64,000 nucleotides of DNA, from the NCBI GenBank assembly GCA_008921705.1, contig VFFE01007779.1, forward strand, positions 233,862 to 297,861, written 5' to 3'. Numbering within the stretch: position 1 is the stretch's first letter; each line of letters opens with the position of its first letter. Both the position numbers and the translations under genes were made by a program. This document shows, piece after piece, positions 13,901 through 28,071 of this stretch. Below the pieces are notes generated by a model. That model was not told the DNA's origin. It saw nothing but the letters and a program-made list of their open reading frames with translations, and made no database searches. The DNA is from Burhinus oedicnemus (lineage: Eukaryota; Chordata; Aves; Charadriiformes; Burhinidae).

Positions 13901-16900
13901 GTGCAATGTACACAGCATAACATAACATTTATGCTGTAAGTTATTCTGATGTCTAAAGAGGACTGAAAAGATTCATTTTTCCCAGCTAAAAAACATCCTG
14001 AAGTTTGGTTTGGGGTTTGTTTGGTTTAGGTTTTTGTTGTTTATTTGTTTGTTTTACAAATGAATAAGAAAATCAAAACAATCTCAAAGTAAAACTTACA
14101 GAAGAATAAGCTTCAGCAGGTATTCTCACAAACCATTCCTACATTGAGGTCTGAGGAAAGAAACATAGCTGAATATTCCGTTTGCAATCCTAGAAATATA
14201 ACACTATAAGCATAGTTCTCTTCAGAATTTGATGACAGCAGGTCTGCTAAGAAGGCAAAGTTTACAGTGTATTACAAGCCAAAGAATCAGAAATTATTAT
14301 CAGAGGGAACTTATTACAGGATAAAAATCCTTCAACGAAAGTAAGTTTTTCAATATTGCTTTTAAAAAGATGAAATTAAATACGTATTTTATCCTGGTCA
14401 GGGAACTGTGGATAAAGAAAGAGAAGTACCACAGTTTTTGATGAAGGTGTAAAGACTGGTAAGTGAATTACCTGTCAGATTTGGACTGTAAATGTCAGAA
14501 GAAACACAAGCCATGAAAACTGGAACATGAATCAGATATCCTTCATTCTAGTTCTGATTGCCAGAAACACATTCTAAGATTTTGGGCAAGTCAGGAAACA
14601 TCCATGTCTCATTCTCATATTCCATATCTGCATTTGGGCTGGCTGAGAAGTTACACTTAGCTACTGAACTTCCCCATCGTTATTAGAAGTAGGTGAAAAT
14701 GCCTGCTGGACTATCAGATGATTTGCCAGACGAGAAGCTGATGTAAACTAAATCATACAGCAGCACACCGAGTACCTGCAGCGCTTTCCCTTGAAAGGGG
14801 CTGAATAAACAGTTCATGCACAAACAACTTAAAATGTATGTAAGTTTGTAAGTGATTTCACTGTAATCATCGGGGTATTAGAAATGTCAAGACAGTCATA
14901 ATTTCCCAGTAATTAACCATCAAGACAGGCCTCATTTAAATGCAGTTATTAAATGTTGGGAAAATTAATTAAGCTCAAATGCCAAATATTAAAACTTAAA
15001 TCTCTAAGTGACAAACAGGAATTTATGTTTCAATCTATACACTTTTCAATAAGAGACAGAATTCAGTTTTTGAGGTTTCAAATCCTGAAGAGCATGGCTG
15101 TATCTCGCTTTCCTTAAATTTACTTTGCAAAAATAAAAAATAAAGGAAAGGCTGTAACATCCAAGGTTCTAAGAAATTAAGAACAAATTCAGGAAATTGA
15201 GGAGGAGAATCCTCTAGGCTCTGGTCCACATGATCATGATCATTAAATATGCTATCAGTCAGCATAAACCTCTGTGACTTGAAAGTTAAATGCTATTTCA
15301 AACAAGTTTCTTTCACAGACAATTTCTCTTTATCGTTATGGTCAACTCTGCTAAGAAATGTTACTGCTGAGAAGCGTACATATTCATCATGGCAACATGC
15401 AGCAATCTACAGCAAACAAGGACTTGGTGTGACAAAACACCTCATTGTTTTTGAAAAGAAGTCATTGAACACTATTTTATTAAAGAACAGATTTTCAGAT
15501 TTATAAAACTCCCACTTCAAATCCAATTTTAAAATTCTTTTTCAGATTTCCTCTTCATTTCACCTTGAACTTTTTTTTTTTAATTTTAGCTAAGAATCTG
15601 CCAGTATAATGGTTTCTTCTTTAAATAGTCTAATAAGTGTAGTGATCTTAAGTAAAACTTTCCTAGTTACAGAAACAATGTGCATTCTCTTATAATCATT
15701 TGCTTAACTTGGTAAGAAAACAGAGTTAGACAACCTACGATGTATAAATTTACTGAGTCATGGACACGTTTAGAACTGCTGGCCAGAGCTTTGATCCTTT
15801 AAGGAGGAAAAATAAATACAAAAATAAAAAGCAAGTTTCAGGCTCATCACTATTCTCTTCCTAGCACCAGAAGATTTTAAGTAAATTTGCTCAGGCAATC
15901 ATCTACTAAGTAGCTGGATAACACTTAATTAGATCATATTATGATCTGTTCTTTAGGTTACACGTATCAATAAATTAAGAAGTTGAACCTCAAACTGGTA
16001 AAAGTCAGCAACTCCTTTCCATTTCCCTTATTGTGCTGCCGTGAGAGGCAAAGATACTGGTTTGTGATCATGCTTCCCCTCAAGGTACTCCTTGGCCCGA
16101 GCTCTTTAATCTAAACTGAAACAGATAAGCAGCACCTCACAAGATTTGACCTGAATTTTCTTCCTAATCTCCATCTATCCATAAGTTTACTCATGCTATT
16201 GACTAATGATCTGAATTAGACTTTTCCAGCATCAGGAGACAGGGTCTAACCGAATTTGCCAAGAGTTTAATAAGCATCACAGTTTAATTAGCCCATTTAT
16301 TTTTACTTATAACTCCACATGAGACCAAGACATGCAATTTAGAAAGAAATACAAAAATCTATCTTCTACTGGACAATTCATCATCGCTCTGTATGCTACC
16401 TAGTAACAATATTTTCAATGGTAAAATCTCAAGTTAAGCACATTTATCAGAAAGTAATGAACATTGTTCCAAATCTTTATATTACTAATATTTAAAGCAT
16501 ATCCAATACTATAAGCAGGAAAGAAGAAATGCATCTTGGTATTATTAACAGAAGGTATTCAGTTGTCTTTGGTAAAGCAGTATTCTTATAAGACCAAAAC
16601 AGCAAAACAAAGCTGAATTATCAGAGAACAGTCAGAAAATACAGTGCACAGGAAGTAGAAGGCTGTGTACGGTCGGGAAAGGCTCACAGTACGGAGACAG
16701 AGAAGAGGAATAATGAAGAGAATGATGCTGGAAAGGAAAATAATATGGGAAGAAGATGAAAATTTATCGTTTAAAGGATTTATGTTCATTAGTAATACCA
16801 CACATTTTTCTGGATACAATTTAAGACAGTTTTTAAATTCAGGTTATTTTACATAGACTGGAAATACAAAACTAGAAGTCTCCTCAGCACAGTTTCTTTC

Positions 16901-17954
16901 AGTCTCCTTCACTTATCTTCCCTAACTACCCTCTTAATGAAAATGAAACGAATTCTTTGATGGACAAGAGAGAAAACACCAGAAGGCCAAGATGCAGCTT
17001 CATTGTAATTACTTAAAAGAACACGGTGTTTCTGTGTTTTCTTTCACACTATAATATTAATTTAATAGTAAGTTTCTTTTACAAAAATAGGCCGTTTAGC
17101 ATATTAACTGCAAAGCATCTACCAAGTAATGAGGAAACATGCTACTGTGAGTTACTGTGTATTTACAGGACAGTGAAAAATTATGCCCATTTACATCTAA
17201 GAATCTGGTCTACAGCTTCTGTAAGGAACAAGTTAAAAAAGTGCTGAGGGCACTTGAGAAAAATCCAGGATATGTTTCAAATCCTCACACCCCATTCTGC
17301 AGATATGTTTAACTACGTCCCATTGTAAACCTGAAAATCTGATATGCTGGTGTTCTCTGTAAAGCCAGATTAAATCCTTTAATATGGATCCTTCCTGCCC
17401 TTCCTTCGCCCACAAATAATTGCTTTCTTTAACATTCTCTTCAACAAGAACAAATAGAGACTCAGCTCAAGCTGAAATGGAAGCCAAACATGACTGGGCT
17501 TGAATCTATTTTTTTTCCAGCTCATCCAGAGTTCCTGTGCTAGAGCCCTTTAGGAGTGCCTGAAAGCAGATAGCTCAAAGCCCACATAGTTATTCCCGGA
17601 TTTAAATACAGATTGGAAATGAATGTCCTGTGGATAAATGCCTGTGAAAAACCCAGAGGAGAATAAGTGCTTGGGAGATTAAGAGATTTACTGTAACCTC
17701 TGTGAAAGCTGAACGTTTAAAGGGCAGGAATGCTTCATTTTTCAATCAGCAAATTTAAAGGGGCAGAGATTTATACATTATCTCAGCAACTAATTAAAAG
17801 CCCTCTATGTGTGTGCACATGTGCATACATATACTTATTTTTATAAATCAGCAGATTTATATTACTAATAGACGATGCAACTATTCTGGTCAGCAAAATT
17901 AATATAGATGTTAGATATCCTAATTTTTTTAAATGGTACTTTGGTTAGTTCATA

Positions 17955-18040
17955 AAAGCATGCAATCATTTAGGTTGGAAAAGACCTGTAAGATCACCGA
18001 GGCCAACCATTCTCTGTATTGCTAGAAATCCCTTACTGGA
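17955..18040 (-). mobile_element. CR1 LINE 3'-end scrap
   Basis: The plus strand carries a diverged version of the reversed CR1 3' end: catttaggttggaaaagacc followed by taagatcaccgaggccaacc. The octamer repeat is decayed and the 5' limit is unclear. It is a short, old fragment. Confidence 0.75.
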
Positions 18041-21000
18041 GTGAGGGCAAATCGCTCCTACTTCTTACTAGAATACACCCTCGGTGAAAAGAAACATCAT
18101 TTAAAACTTGATTTTGTAACTCCCCTCTTTTTTCGGCTTGCTACATCAATTATACTACCTATTACTCATGGGAAATCTAAACCTAGATATGCTGAGGAAC
18201 TGCTATGACAAACTTGCCAGATTTTACTGACCATCTTCTTGCCCAATTCTTTCCTTTAAAGCAGGAAGATTGCAAGAACACAAAAGTATTCATGTGTACA
18301 AACAGCAAACATCTGTTTCACACGAAAGGCCAAATAACAGTCACATGCCTGAAGATCTTGCTCTCCAAATAAGCCCACACCGTGTCCAGACAACAGCATA
18401 TACTGAGTCCATCCGTTGTGTGACTAATCCTGCTCGTGCTTTGCTGTTCTGGAATTATGAACATTCAGGAACTGTAGTACACAAGCAAACCTTTAAAGTG
18501 GAAACGTGAGTGCAGATTTTTGCACATTCACCTAATTTGCTTAAGTGCTATCTATTAGAAAGAGTATCCAAAGATTCACCATTCTCTATGACCAGAGTCA
18601 CCAGTTTGCCTACCCTTCATTTGTCCCTGTCCTACATTGCTCCCTTTCAAATTGTAGCCAAGGGCAATATTCTCATAAATACCTTTGATACAGTAAATCC
18701 CTAAGGATTCTACCCGTGGGATTCATGTAAAAAATAAACACAATCACATTCTTATACATCTGATCTCACCTCCCAAAGGCATTTGAAAAATCACAGATCA
18801 AGGCCCTGAGCATTTACTCAGGACAAACCCTCCCTGAGTTTGGCAGTAGTGGCTTCAGACACGAATGAATTGCCAGATAAATGAAATATCCATCAGGGTT
18901 TTTTTTCTAATTGTAAAAAGCCAAGGCTGTTTGGATCTAATATACTCGTGGGAATATTAGGTCTTATATGTTAACAATGGTTGAACAATAAAACTTGTTA
19001 TTTTGATCTTCACAAAGAAGAAGGGAAAAAAAAAAACGAAAAGAAGCTGTAAATTTCTGAGCAATTCTGCAAACATCATGGAAATGTGGTTGCCAACATT
19101 TTCAGTATTAATAGGGGGACTTAGGAATGAAGTTGAAAGGAAGCTTCTGAGGGAATTATTTCTTTGAAATTTAATTTGTTAGAAAATAATATCTGCATGG
19201 CAAGTATCACCAATAAAGAAAAGCAAGGAGGAAAAATGGCTGCATACTACAAGTAACAAGTATATTTTATTCCTTCACAATACTGTTTTTGTACACACTG
19301 AAGTTAACAATATTCCTACTTGTTTACTGAAGAAGTCTGAATAGAAGGAGGTTATGTACTTGCAGCATGTGCTGTGTACAGGCAAAAAGGAAAGTTTGAT
19401 ACACTTCTTCATTCCAGGGCAACTATCTAATATTCAGGTTCAAAAGAGTTTGATACTTTAGAGACGTGGCTTAAAATCCCCAAAAGATAAAAGATATCAA
19501 GAACACTTCACAGTTCAATTAGTCATTTTGGAAGATTAAAAAACCACCGTGAACCTGCCTGGTTTTTACTAATGCCACAGAAAGATTCTCCTAAATAAAG
19601 CCTTAATATTACCATACTGTGTGCTCAGCACTATTGCTAAAATACAGACACTTCTGTGGTGAAGATAGTGAGAACATAAGGAGCTCCACATAACAATGTT
19701 CAGAAAAGGAGGGAGAGAAAGCCAAGGCCATTCTCACGAAGCATTAAATTAGCTTCCATAAAATGAAATTAATAATTCTTTTCCTCAGTCCTTTTTTTTT
19801 CCCCCTTTACTCTAGATAACACCTTCGGCACACCCAAAGTGAATTTAGACCAAAAAAAAAAAAAACAACAAAACTTCATTTTAATTTTTGATGCTACCAA
19901 TATTTTGTGCTATTTATAGTATTACTCTAGTCTTCATTTTCCTTGTGCCTTACATAGTGATAAGGGTAACAGAATCCCCATCCTGAAGACCGCCAACATA
20001 GCAGATATAATATTACTTTATGGTATTAAATAATTCCACAGGTATCTTGATCTGATTGAACTAGCAATAGAAGAACAACTGATGAAACTGCAACATGACA
20101 AATATGCTATGGGTCTTCTTATACTCCAAAAGAGTTTTCTTCTAGAAGAGTACAAAGAGTTAGGTATGTTCTATATTTCTATGAGAAAAGTTCCGAGGCT
20201 CACCCAACTTCATATGCAAGGAAATCTGGATTCCTCAGAGGAAATGTGCGATTCATCACTCAGTACTTTAGTGTTGAAATAATGTTATCTAAATTGGGAT
20301 AGATCCTTCTTGTACTGAGCCAGACAGAAAGGGTTTTTTTGCATTGTATCTTCTTGCTAGTATTTATACGGGGTTAAAAATGCAATGCAGAAGTGGATTT
20401 TCTTGAAACATAGTTCCAGTTATTAAGGACTTTATTTTTGTTTTTAAGTTGTGTAGCATGGAAACACTTTTTAAATCTGGATTAAAACCAAGGCAGAAAA
20501 TCAAAATATCACGTAGATTCAAAAAGCTGAGAAACGCCACAGTTTAACTTTGAACTCTTTTCCCTGCTCAAAATCAAGCAGTTCTCAGACAAGCATTTCA
20601 TTCAAGTTTTCCTCAGATAATGACTTTTCCTAGGGTTTCTTGAAGAGAAAGAGGAAGAAATGAGAGGGTGGTAGGACTGGGGAGAGTATTGGTTTTTTGC
20701 ATACGTCTTTCACTTTGTCAGTTTGCAAAGAAAAAACATTCTAAGTTCTGCTGGGTAATTTAAACCAACCTGCCGGTGCCTGGCAGAAGACACCCACCAT
20801 CTGAGTAGGAAATATATGCACCAGGCATTCAAGTGAATGCGAAATATAAATTCTATGAAAATTTATGGTAATTTCCTTAATGACTTCAAGATGGTCAGGA
20901 AGCAAAAAATATTTTATCTTCTGTCAGGTTTTCAACTGATTTGACATAAGTGACAAACAGTTCCCTCCCCTATCCTGTACTCTTCCCCATAGTTCATCTA

Positions 21001-24000
21001 CTCATTCTAATAATTTCCTACATTTGTATTTACCTCTGCAAGTTAATCCCATCCTATAAAAATGAATTTTCATGCCTGATTTTCCCACCAAATCATGAAA
21101 AAACACCAACCTATCCCCATCCGTATCCTACTATTCCTTCATTACTCAGTCTCCTCATGTGACAGCATTGATCCCCTTTTATCCTGCATAAAAGTTTGTT
21201 CAGGGGTTCATACCACAGGGGGTTGTGAAGGGCATTTTACTACCAAAAAGCGAGCTTCTCTATGGGAACCAAGGCCTTCTAAAGTTTTCCATGACATTAA
21301 ACAGTATGAGTCTAACCTCACATATCGTTACAGTAAAATGGTCTAGTAGGAAGCTGCTGTTGGCCTGATTACTGCCCTCAGTATGGGTAATATCCTGCCT
21401 TTCCCATAGGGCTTCTTTGGGTCACAGTGGGTGGTTTTGGACCTTACACAATGTCAAGAGAAAAAGAGCCTTAGGCACCTCACTTTGTACACAAAATAAA
21501 CAAATTGAGCACATTTCAGAATCCATGCTGTGCTTTGTGTACATATTCCTGTCTGCTTTGGTCTCAAGAATGTTGTGAAATGCTGTATTGTCAAAGTAAT
21601 ACAAAGGATGAAGCAGATATCATTTGATTCCCCACCACCCCATCTTCAGAAACAGCACTATAAATTCACCACTCTTGCCATTTTGGGTTTGCACACACTG
21701 CCTCAGCCACTGCATTTCAATGGCATCACATCTATAGCAGGTGAACCGCAGAGCACGGAAAGCTCTGTCAGAACAGATTAACCAGAAATCCTTTGGGTAT
21801 CCACAAACAGTAAGTCATGGTGACAACTCTCTTTCTGGGTAACTTTGGGGATCAGCTAAGCTTGATTACTCAAGCTTTCTATGATGACACTTAATAAAAC
21901 ATGCACAGTTAGTTGGCAAAAGAAGAAAGTAGTATTATGAAGATCATTCTCCAAAGAAATTTAAAAAGTGGATATAGGAAGGGATATATGTTTTTACCAA
22001 AATATACTAGGGATATCTTAATAGCACTGAACAGTAACTATACCACTTTATATTGCCAGTGGGGGGAAAAAAAAAAAAAAAAGCAGCATTCTTGCAGAAA
22101 GAGATGATATTTTAGTAATCCTATCAACAATTAACATACTCCTAGAGATCTGTCAAAAGTAGTAACGCCTATTCTTGTAAGTATTGGATTACATCAGTCA
22201 TAACATAATATGAATACTAAAGTGTGAGAGGCTTTCTTGACTGTATTGAATAGAAAAATATAAAGATTTAAGAAAGGAAAAAACCTTAGAACACACTGTG
22301 TAAAAGCAGGTTCTCTGGATTATGAAATTTGCAGAATCAATGAATAAAACTGAATTGGAAGAAATGCAACTCAGCTTTCCAGAGCCATTAAGGATTGGGA
22401 AGTTTCATTCCTACTGATGTTCACTTGAAAACATCATCAATATGACTTCTGACTTGACAAAATAAAGACATACTGTTTGGAAAATTCCTTTCAAAAAGAA
22501 ATTTCTGCAGTTCTTCAGCAAAAACACATCCACTACAATTTTCAAAGATTAAAAAGTAACTAGCTGCTGACTGTCATACAGGACTGACTGAGCAAATAGG
22601 GAGATGGTGCACAAGTGTGCTCCTTATAAAGCACAGCACTGGAATTTTCTTCCAAACTAGCCCAAGATCTAACATATCTCTATGCAGACTAAGAATAAAC
22701 TGTGCCATGATTTTTGTGTGTGTGCATATGAATATATAAGCACTGTACTCAGAAACACACGTATTCAAATTTAACCTGACCCTCTAGTACTCTATTAACA
22801 TGGTCAATGGATTTTGTAGGATGGGCTGTGTGTGATATCAAAGGAATCACAAAAGCAGCAAGTTATTTCCCTCACAACAGATTTACAGATATATAACAGA
22901 TCAAACTAAACTACAGTCCAAAGTGTCAGCCTGTACCAAAAGACATGTAGTAGTTTATAACTATTTACACATATATCCAATCTCAGAGAGATAAATTTAA
23001 GAGAATCAATCTGTTGAAATAAACTCTTCTGGCTTTTAAAAAGTAAAGTGCTGGTGAAATTAAAATGTTTCCTTGTTGAATATTATTGAGATTTCTATGC
23101 CAGCTATAAACTTATTTAATTGTTCTTTCTTTAGCTATAGCATTCTTTGTTTCCACAATGTTTTCATTTGTAGTGTTCATAAGACCAGAAAGGCTTGCCA
23201 CTGTTCTTGAAACAATTTATTTCACAGAAGTAAATCTTTAAATGCCAACGCTGCAATTCTGAATAATATATATTTTTCAAAGCTTGGCAGTTCCAGGATC
23301 TTTTCTTTGGCTTTCTCAAGCATATTTCACCTGCTTTTGACAAGGGTCACTGACATAAAAAGTCAGTGATAAAAGTCAAATAAAACACAGTGAATTATCA
23401 TGGCAATGTTTTTTTCTTAAACATTTCAAGATTTTAAAACATTGGGAATACTCTGTTACTGATGTGTGGTACTTTTGATACTAAATTACAATGACAATTG
23501 TACATACAGATCTATATTTTCCCCTCAACATACAAAAATTACTCTTTAATTTGGTCATAATTTAGTTTAATGATGAGATGTGATCTGTGAGAAAAAAAAA
23601 ATCACACAGACAAAACCAATAAACCACCAACTGGATATAAATTATTGGATCATTTTTAAATAAGCTGTTTGATCACTCTAGTGTTTACACAACAAGGTCT
23701 ACTGTTGACATCTTCAGTGGTTTACATTAAAAGTTAATGTCTTTTAAAAAAAAAAAAAGTTTGAATAGCTATTAATATCAGCCTGCATGAAGACCAAGTC
23801 TGTCTTAATACATTATTGAACAACAGGGTATCTACTGTTACTCGCTGCATCCCATAGCATCTGTTCTTCCCTCTGTCACCACTAATGACAGTAGAAAGGT
23901 CTAAAACCAAGATCCATGTGTACTGGTAGCTTTGTTCCTAGATTTCCTCTTTTAGAGGAAAAGAATTTTATTTTGATAATCTTTAACTAGATAGACCGTA

Positions 24001-24327
24001 ACATGCATCAACAGCAGTTCCGACTATGCTACAGGCAATTTGATGAAAAAATAAAAATACTGAAAAAGGCTTCAACAGTTTGTTTTACATCTCAAAGCCT
24101 TTCTAAGAATACAGATTTTACTGTATTTGTTTTGCATCTGTCAAATAACACTAGCAACTCAACATTCAGAGTGGAGTTTTCTTGGCATTTTTTTCTTTTT
24201 AAACACACAGCTATGAAGAAAAATCTGAGCCTCTGGCTGTATATATCTTGCTTCTGATGTAAATTAAGCAAATAGACCCCTGAATCTTTAAAACTGAAGT
24301 TTTCCCAGTGTATTTTCTACAGAACCT

Positions 24328-25660
24328 TAGAATAATTCAGGTGGAAAGGCATCTCTGGAATTCACTTTGCCCAACCTCATACTCAGAACTAACTTCAAAT
24401 TTAGACCAAGTTGAGTTGTTAAAAATTCCAGAGAATAATTTCCACAGCCTCTCTGGACAACTTATTCCAGTGCTTACCCATTTTATAGTGAAGTTCTGAA
24501 TGCTTTTTCCTTATATCTAATCAGAATTTTCCTTGCTGCAACTTGTGACTATCCCCTCTTGCCCTTTCACTGTACACATACATCTTCCCTCTAAAATCCC
24601 TCTAGAAAGTTGAAGACTGCAACAGGATCCCCCGTTAGCCCTTCTTCTCTTCACAGTAAACAAAACCAGCTTCATCAACTTCTTTTCACGAGCCACGTGC
24701 TCCAGCAATTTGACCATCTTAGTGATGGTACTTCAGACTCAATCCCTTTTGTTGATGTCTCTATTGTATTGGGGGCCCAGAAATGGACACAGTAATCTCA
24801 AAAGCGCAGAGTGGATAGTAATGCCTTCCCTCAAACTACAACTTACCCTTTGTCCAACGCAGCCCAGTGTGCAGTTAAGCTTTCATCTCTACAAAAGCTC
24901 ACAAATCACGTTCAACTTGTTGCCCACAAAGACACCCGGGTCCTTTTTCGTGAAGCTGCTCTCCAGCCAATCAGTCCCCAGCCTCTACTTGTGTTCCAGG
25001 TGCAGGACTTCATGTTTTTACATCTTCTGAACTTCACGAGGTTACTGCTGGGGAACTCCTGCCGCTTGTTGAGGCTCCTGTGAATGGCAGTATCGCACTC
25101 CATCACACTAATGATTTTGCCATGTTTACTGTCATCTGCAGACTTGGTAAGTGTGCATTCCATCCTGTCACCAGGGCCACTAATGAAGATGTTAAACAGC
25201 ATTGGCCTCACATCCTTGGGGAAGGCCACAACCAATCATCTGCCTGTTAGACTGTGAAAGGTTGATCATTATACGTTGAACCTGATAGTTCAGCCAGCTT
25301 CTAATCTACTTTGTACTCCACTCATCCAGCCCCTGTCTCACCAATTTGGCTGCAACGATCCTATGGGAGACCATGATGAAAGCCTTTCTTAAGTCAGAAA
25401 ATTATATCCCCAGAGCCTGGCATTTCACCACGGAAGATAATCACGTTGGTCTTATACAGTCTGCACGTAAATCTGTGTTGGCTGGTCCCAATCACTTTCC
25501 TCCACTTCATGTGCCTGCAAATGGCTCTCAAAGACTTGCTCCATGAACTTCCTGGCCACTGATAATTGACTGACTGGCTTCTAGTTCTTGCCTTTTCTGA
25601 AGATGGAAGTAACATTTACCTCTTTCCAGGCATCGCTATTTTATATTCGTCCCATACAGA
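24328..25660 (-). mobile_element. Long decayed CR1-family LINE with reverse-transcriptase remnants
   Basis: The plus strand starts with a worn CR1 3' end (ttcaggtggaaaggcatct, then ttgcccaacct) and continues for about 1.3 kb as reversed ORF2 sequence. On the minus strand the frame around 25235-24912 keeps a run resembling the RT core LFNIFI...ECTLSK.ADD, with the usual FADD catalytic motif read here as SADD. Upstream on the minus strand (25650-25240) sequence resembling an earlier part of ORF2 is interrupted by stops and frameshifts. It is much longer than the typical truncated CR1 copy but clearly dead. The 5' limit near 25660 is approximate and the subfamily is not determined. Confidence 0.8.
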
Positions 25661-27544
25661 TCCATTTAAAATGTAGTATCCTGCTTACCACTGAAAATTT
25701 TTCCAGCACACAGTTCCACAAGAAACACTCCTACAAGCTTGACCCTAATGCCCTAAGGGTGTGAGGTCAGAGACTACTCCAAAAAGCTGAACTGCTTCTT
25801 TTAAAGACTTTTATTTTTTCATACATCACATAGTAAAGACAATTCAGAGCATCAGATATCACTACTGAGCTGAGGGTCATCCCTGGTAGTATTTCAACTT
25901 GAACTTGATTACATTTGTCTATGGTCCTTGTCTCAACTACTTTTGGTAAGAAGAATGCTGTCATTTTATCAGCAGAGTTTTGCTACTTCTTCCAGGAAAA
26001 AAGAAACATTAAAGAAACTACTTTTTCAACAGCAAAAGGAGAAAAAGGTAGCATTGAAATCAGAAGTTTACTGAGAATGACCAGCTATGCATATGCATCT
26101 GTCTGTGTTTTACTGTATAAAAGTTTTATGACTCATAATGTGGCTCTGAATCAAAAGTGAGGAAAATAGAGCTAAGTGCAGTCAGAACTATGGCCATGTG
26201 ATCATTGGTTTTCTTCAGTTTGATGATCAAATAAAAAAAACATAATAAGAAAAAAAACAACCCCAAACCCAAGCAACGCTCTAGGAAAAACTAGGACATA
26301 TTAAGCAAATAGTTAAAACTGGGGACCAAGAAAAACACAAAATTCTACTGTCTTTCCCCAGTGGAAAACACATCTATTCGAAAAGCAAGCTGTCAAAGTT
26401 CAAACTGCTAATGAATTTGAGGACAGGAATGGAAGCAGGAGGAATTTTTAATCCATTTTTGAATAATACTGCTATTTCTATTGGGATGGAATGAGAATTA
26501 CTCAAAGGTAGGAATGGGGCTCACCTGGCAAAAAGGGGACAGATGAGTTGTTAAGTGTTCCCAAGAATAATTACAAAAGGAAAAGGTTCAACAGAAGAAA
26601 ATTAATAATACTCCATTTCTAAATAATCTTTCATATTATATTCCATATAATAAATTATATACCATCCCTATTAGGGAGGTTTGTATTTAAAGACATATTA
26701 CCCTGACAGAAAGTGTCCAAAGAAGAATTTTAGGAATTTTAATTTTGATTACAGAACAAAGAATTAGTTTGGTAAGTAAGCTGCTTTGCTTACAATTAGT
26801 GTATCTTTCCAGCTCTCTAATTTCATATATATGGAAAAACTGAGGGGAGGGGGGAATCTTGATTATGTCTAAATATCTACAATGCTGCCTGCACAGGGAC
26901 TCCAGCCAACCTAACCTATAAGCATTAATGTGAGAAACAAAGCAAAGACATTATACAGATTAACTCATTCCCACAGTAGCAGTGTGAACTGTAGATTAGA
27001 ATTGGTGTTTCCCCGGTGATGTAAACTGAACTGGCATAAATGTCTGCTAACATTAAGTTCCTCAATAGAGTGAGGAACTTTCCTCCTTCTCTTGAAATCA
27101 ACAGGAGTTTGTAATTAATTTCATTGAAGCTGGTCTTAAAACTCTGATCTTGAGCTATATTTCACCCTCCTGTGGAAGTCAGAAGGTAAAAAATTATCTA
27201 AAGATTTCAGTGACATGACTATCAGGAAGACAGTATACATTGAATCAGAGGAATAAAAGGCCATAAATAAGAAAAAGTCAGCATTACTGAAATGTGTGTC
27301 ACATTTGATATCTGCTTTATTTTTCTTCTATTCAGATACAGGTCAAAAATTCTTCTTACATTCTGTGATATCCTAAAAATTAAAAAATTAATGCCACATG
27401 AGAGGTACAAAATTATCCTTTTAGAGCCTCAGTGAGGAATACAGACCTATATTTGAAGTAAGAAAAATAACTGAATATGGGAAAAGCTAGCTCTCAGGAA
27501 ATTAATACCAGGAAATGTTGATAAACTTAGCGTGTTGTCATGGC

Positions 27545-27870
27545 TCCTAGAAGATTTGTTGCCTACCAGATGCCAGTGGAGAAAAATACCCCATCATATT
27601 AAAAGAAGACAAGTTACTGAGAAGGTCTGGAAGGAAGCCATGGTCATCATAATCTATATTGGATCTAGTGATATAAGCAGAACTAAATGGAGATCCTGCA
27701 AAAGAGGTTTCAACAGTTTGTTCGCTGTACATGCAAGCAGAGATCAAATGCCAGCGTTCTCAGAAATGAGACTGGTGCCACACTCAGGAAAAAGCAACGA
27801 ATGGCAGACCAACATCTCGGCACAGTTCAGGAACACCACAGATGGACACAGATTGCTCCCAGAGTAACTG
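27545..27870 (+). mobile_element. Probable relic of CR1 ORF1 esterase (SGNH-like) domain
   Basis: The plus-strand frame from 27532 reads a segment like VIIIYIGSSDISR, resembling the HIGTNDIGR block of the esterase domain in CR1-like ORF1 proteins. The match then moves to another frame (EILQKRFQQF near 27687-27720, like EVLQRxFNAL) and returns to the first frame (AFSEMRLVPHSGK, like ISEMLPVPR). Alternating frames indicate a decayed copy with small indels. CR1 ORF1 esterase domains are established for this LINE clade; the assignment here rests on motif recall. It is not part of the 24328-25660 copy, which is on the opposite strand. Confidence 0.55.
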
Positions 27871-28048
27871 AACCTGATACAGCTAATTTAATATTGATTA
27901 TCGGTATTCCTGCTACAGCATAAAATATTAAGACAACACTTTCCTAAAACAGCATTAACTTTAAAACAGAGAAAAAAAAATAGTTCAGACAAATAGGGTG
28001 TATGGCAGGTTCTAGCCTGAAGCCAAAGAGGAGGAAAAAAATAAAAAA

Positions 28049-28071
28049 GGGGGGGAGGGAAGGGGGAAGGG
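28049..28071 (+). other. G-quadruplex motif in a purine tract
   Basis: Four G runs (7, 3, 5 and 3) are separated by loops of 1, 2 and 2 A. This meets the strict G3+N1-7 quadruplex pattern on the plus strand, the non-template side being C-rich. It lies in a purine-only stretch of A and G runs from about 28023 onward. Confidence 0.85.

Noticed and set aside
13880..13942. Imperfect inverted repeat around the gcataacataac segment
   Set aside because: Only about seven bases pair continuously, which is expected in TA-rich DNA.
22063..22082. A run considered as the tail of a retrogene
   Set aside because: The sequence before it shows no gene body and no flanking duplication could be found.
24610..25083. 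Plus-strand frames of 61, 106 and 90 codons
   Set aside because: They are antisense shadows within the decayed CR1 copy.
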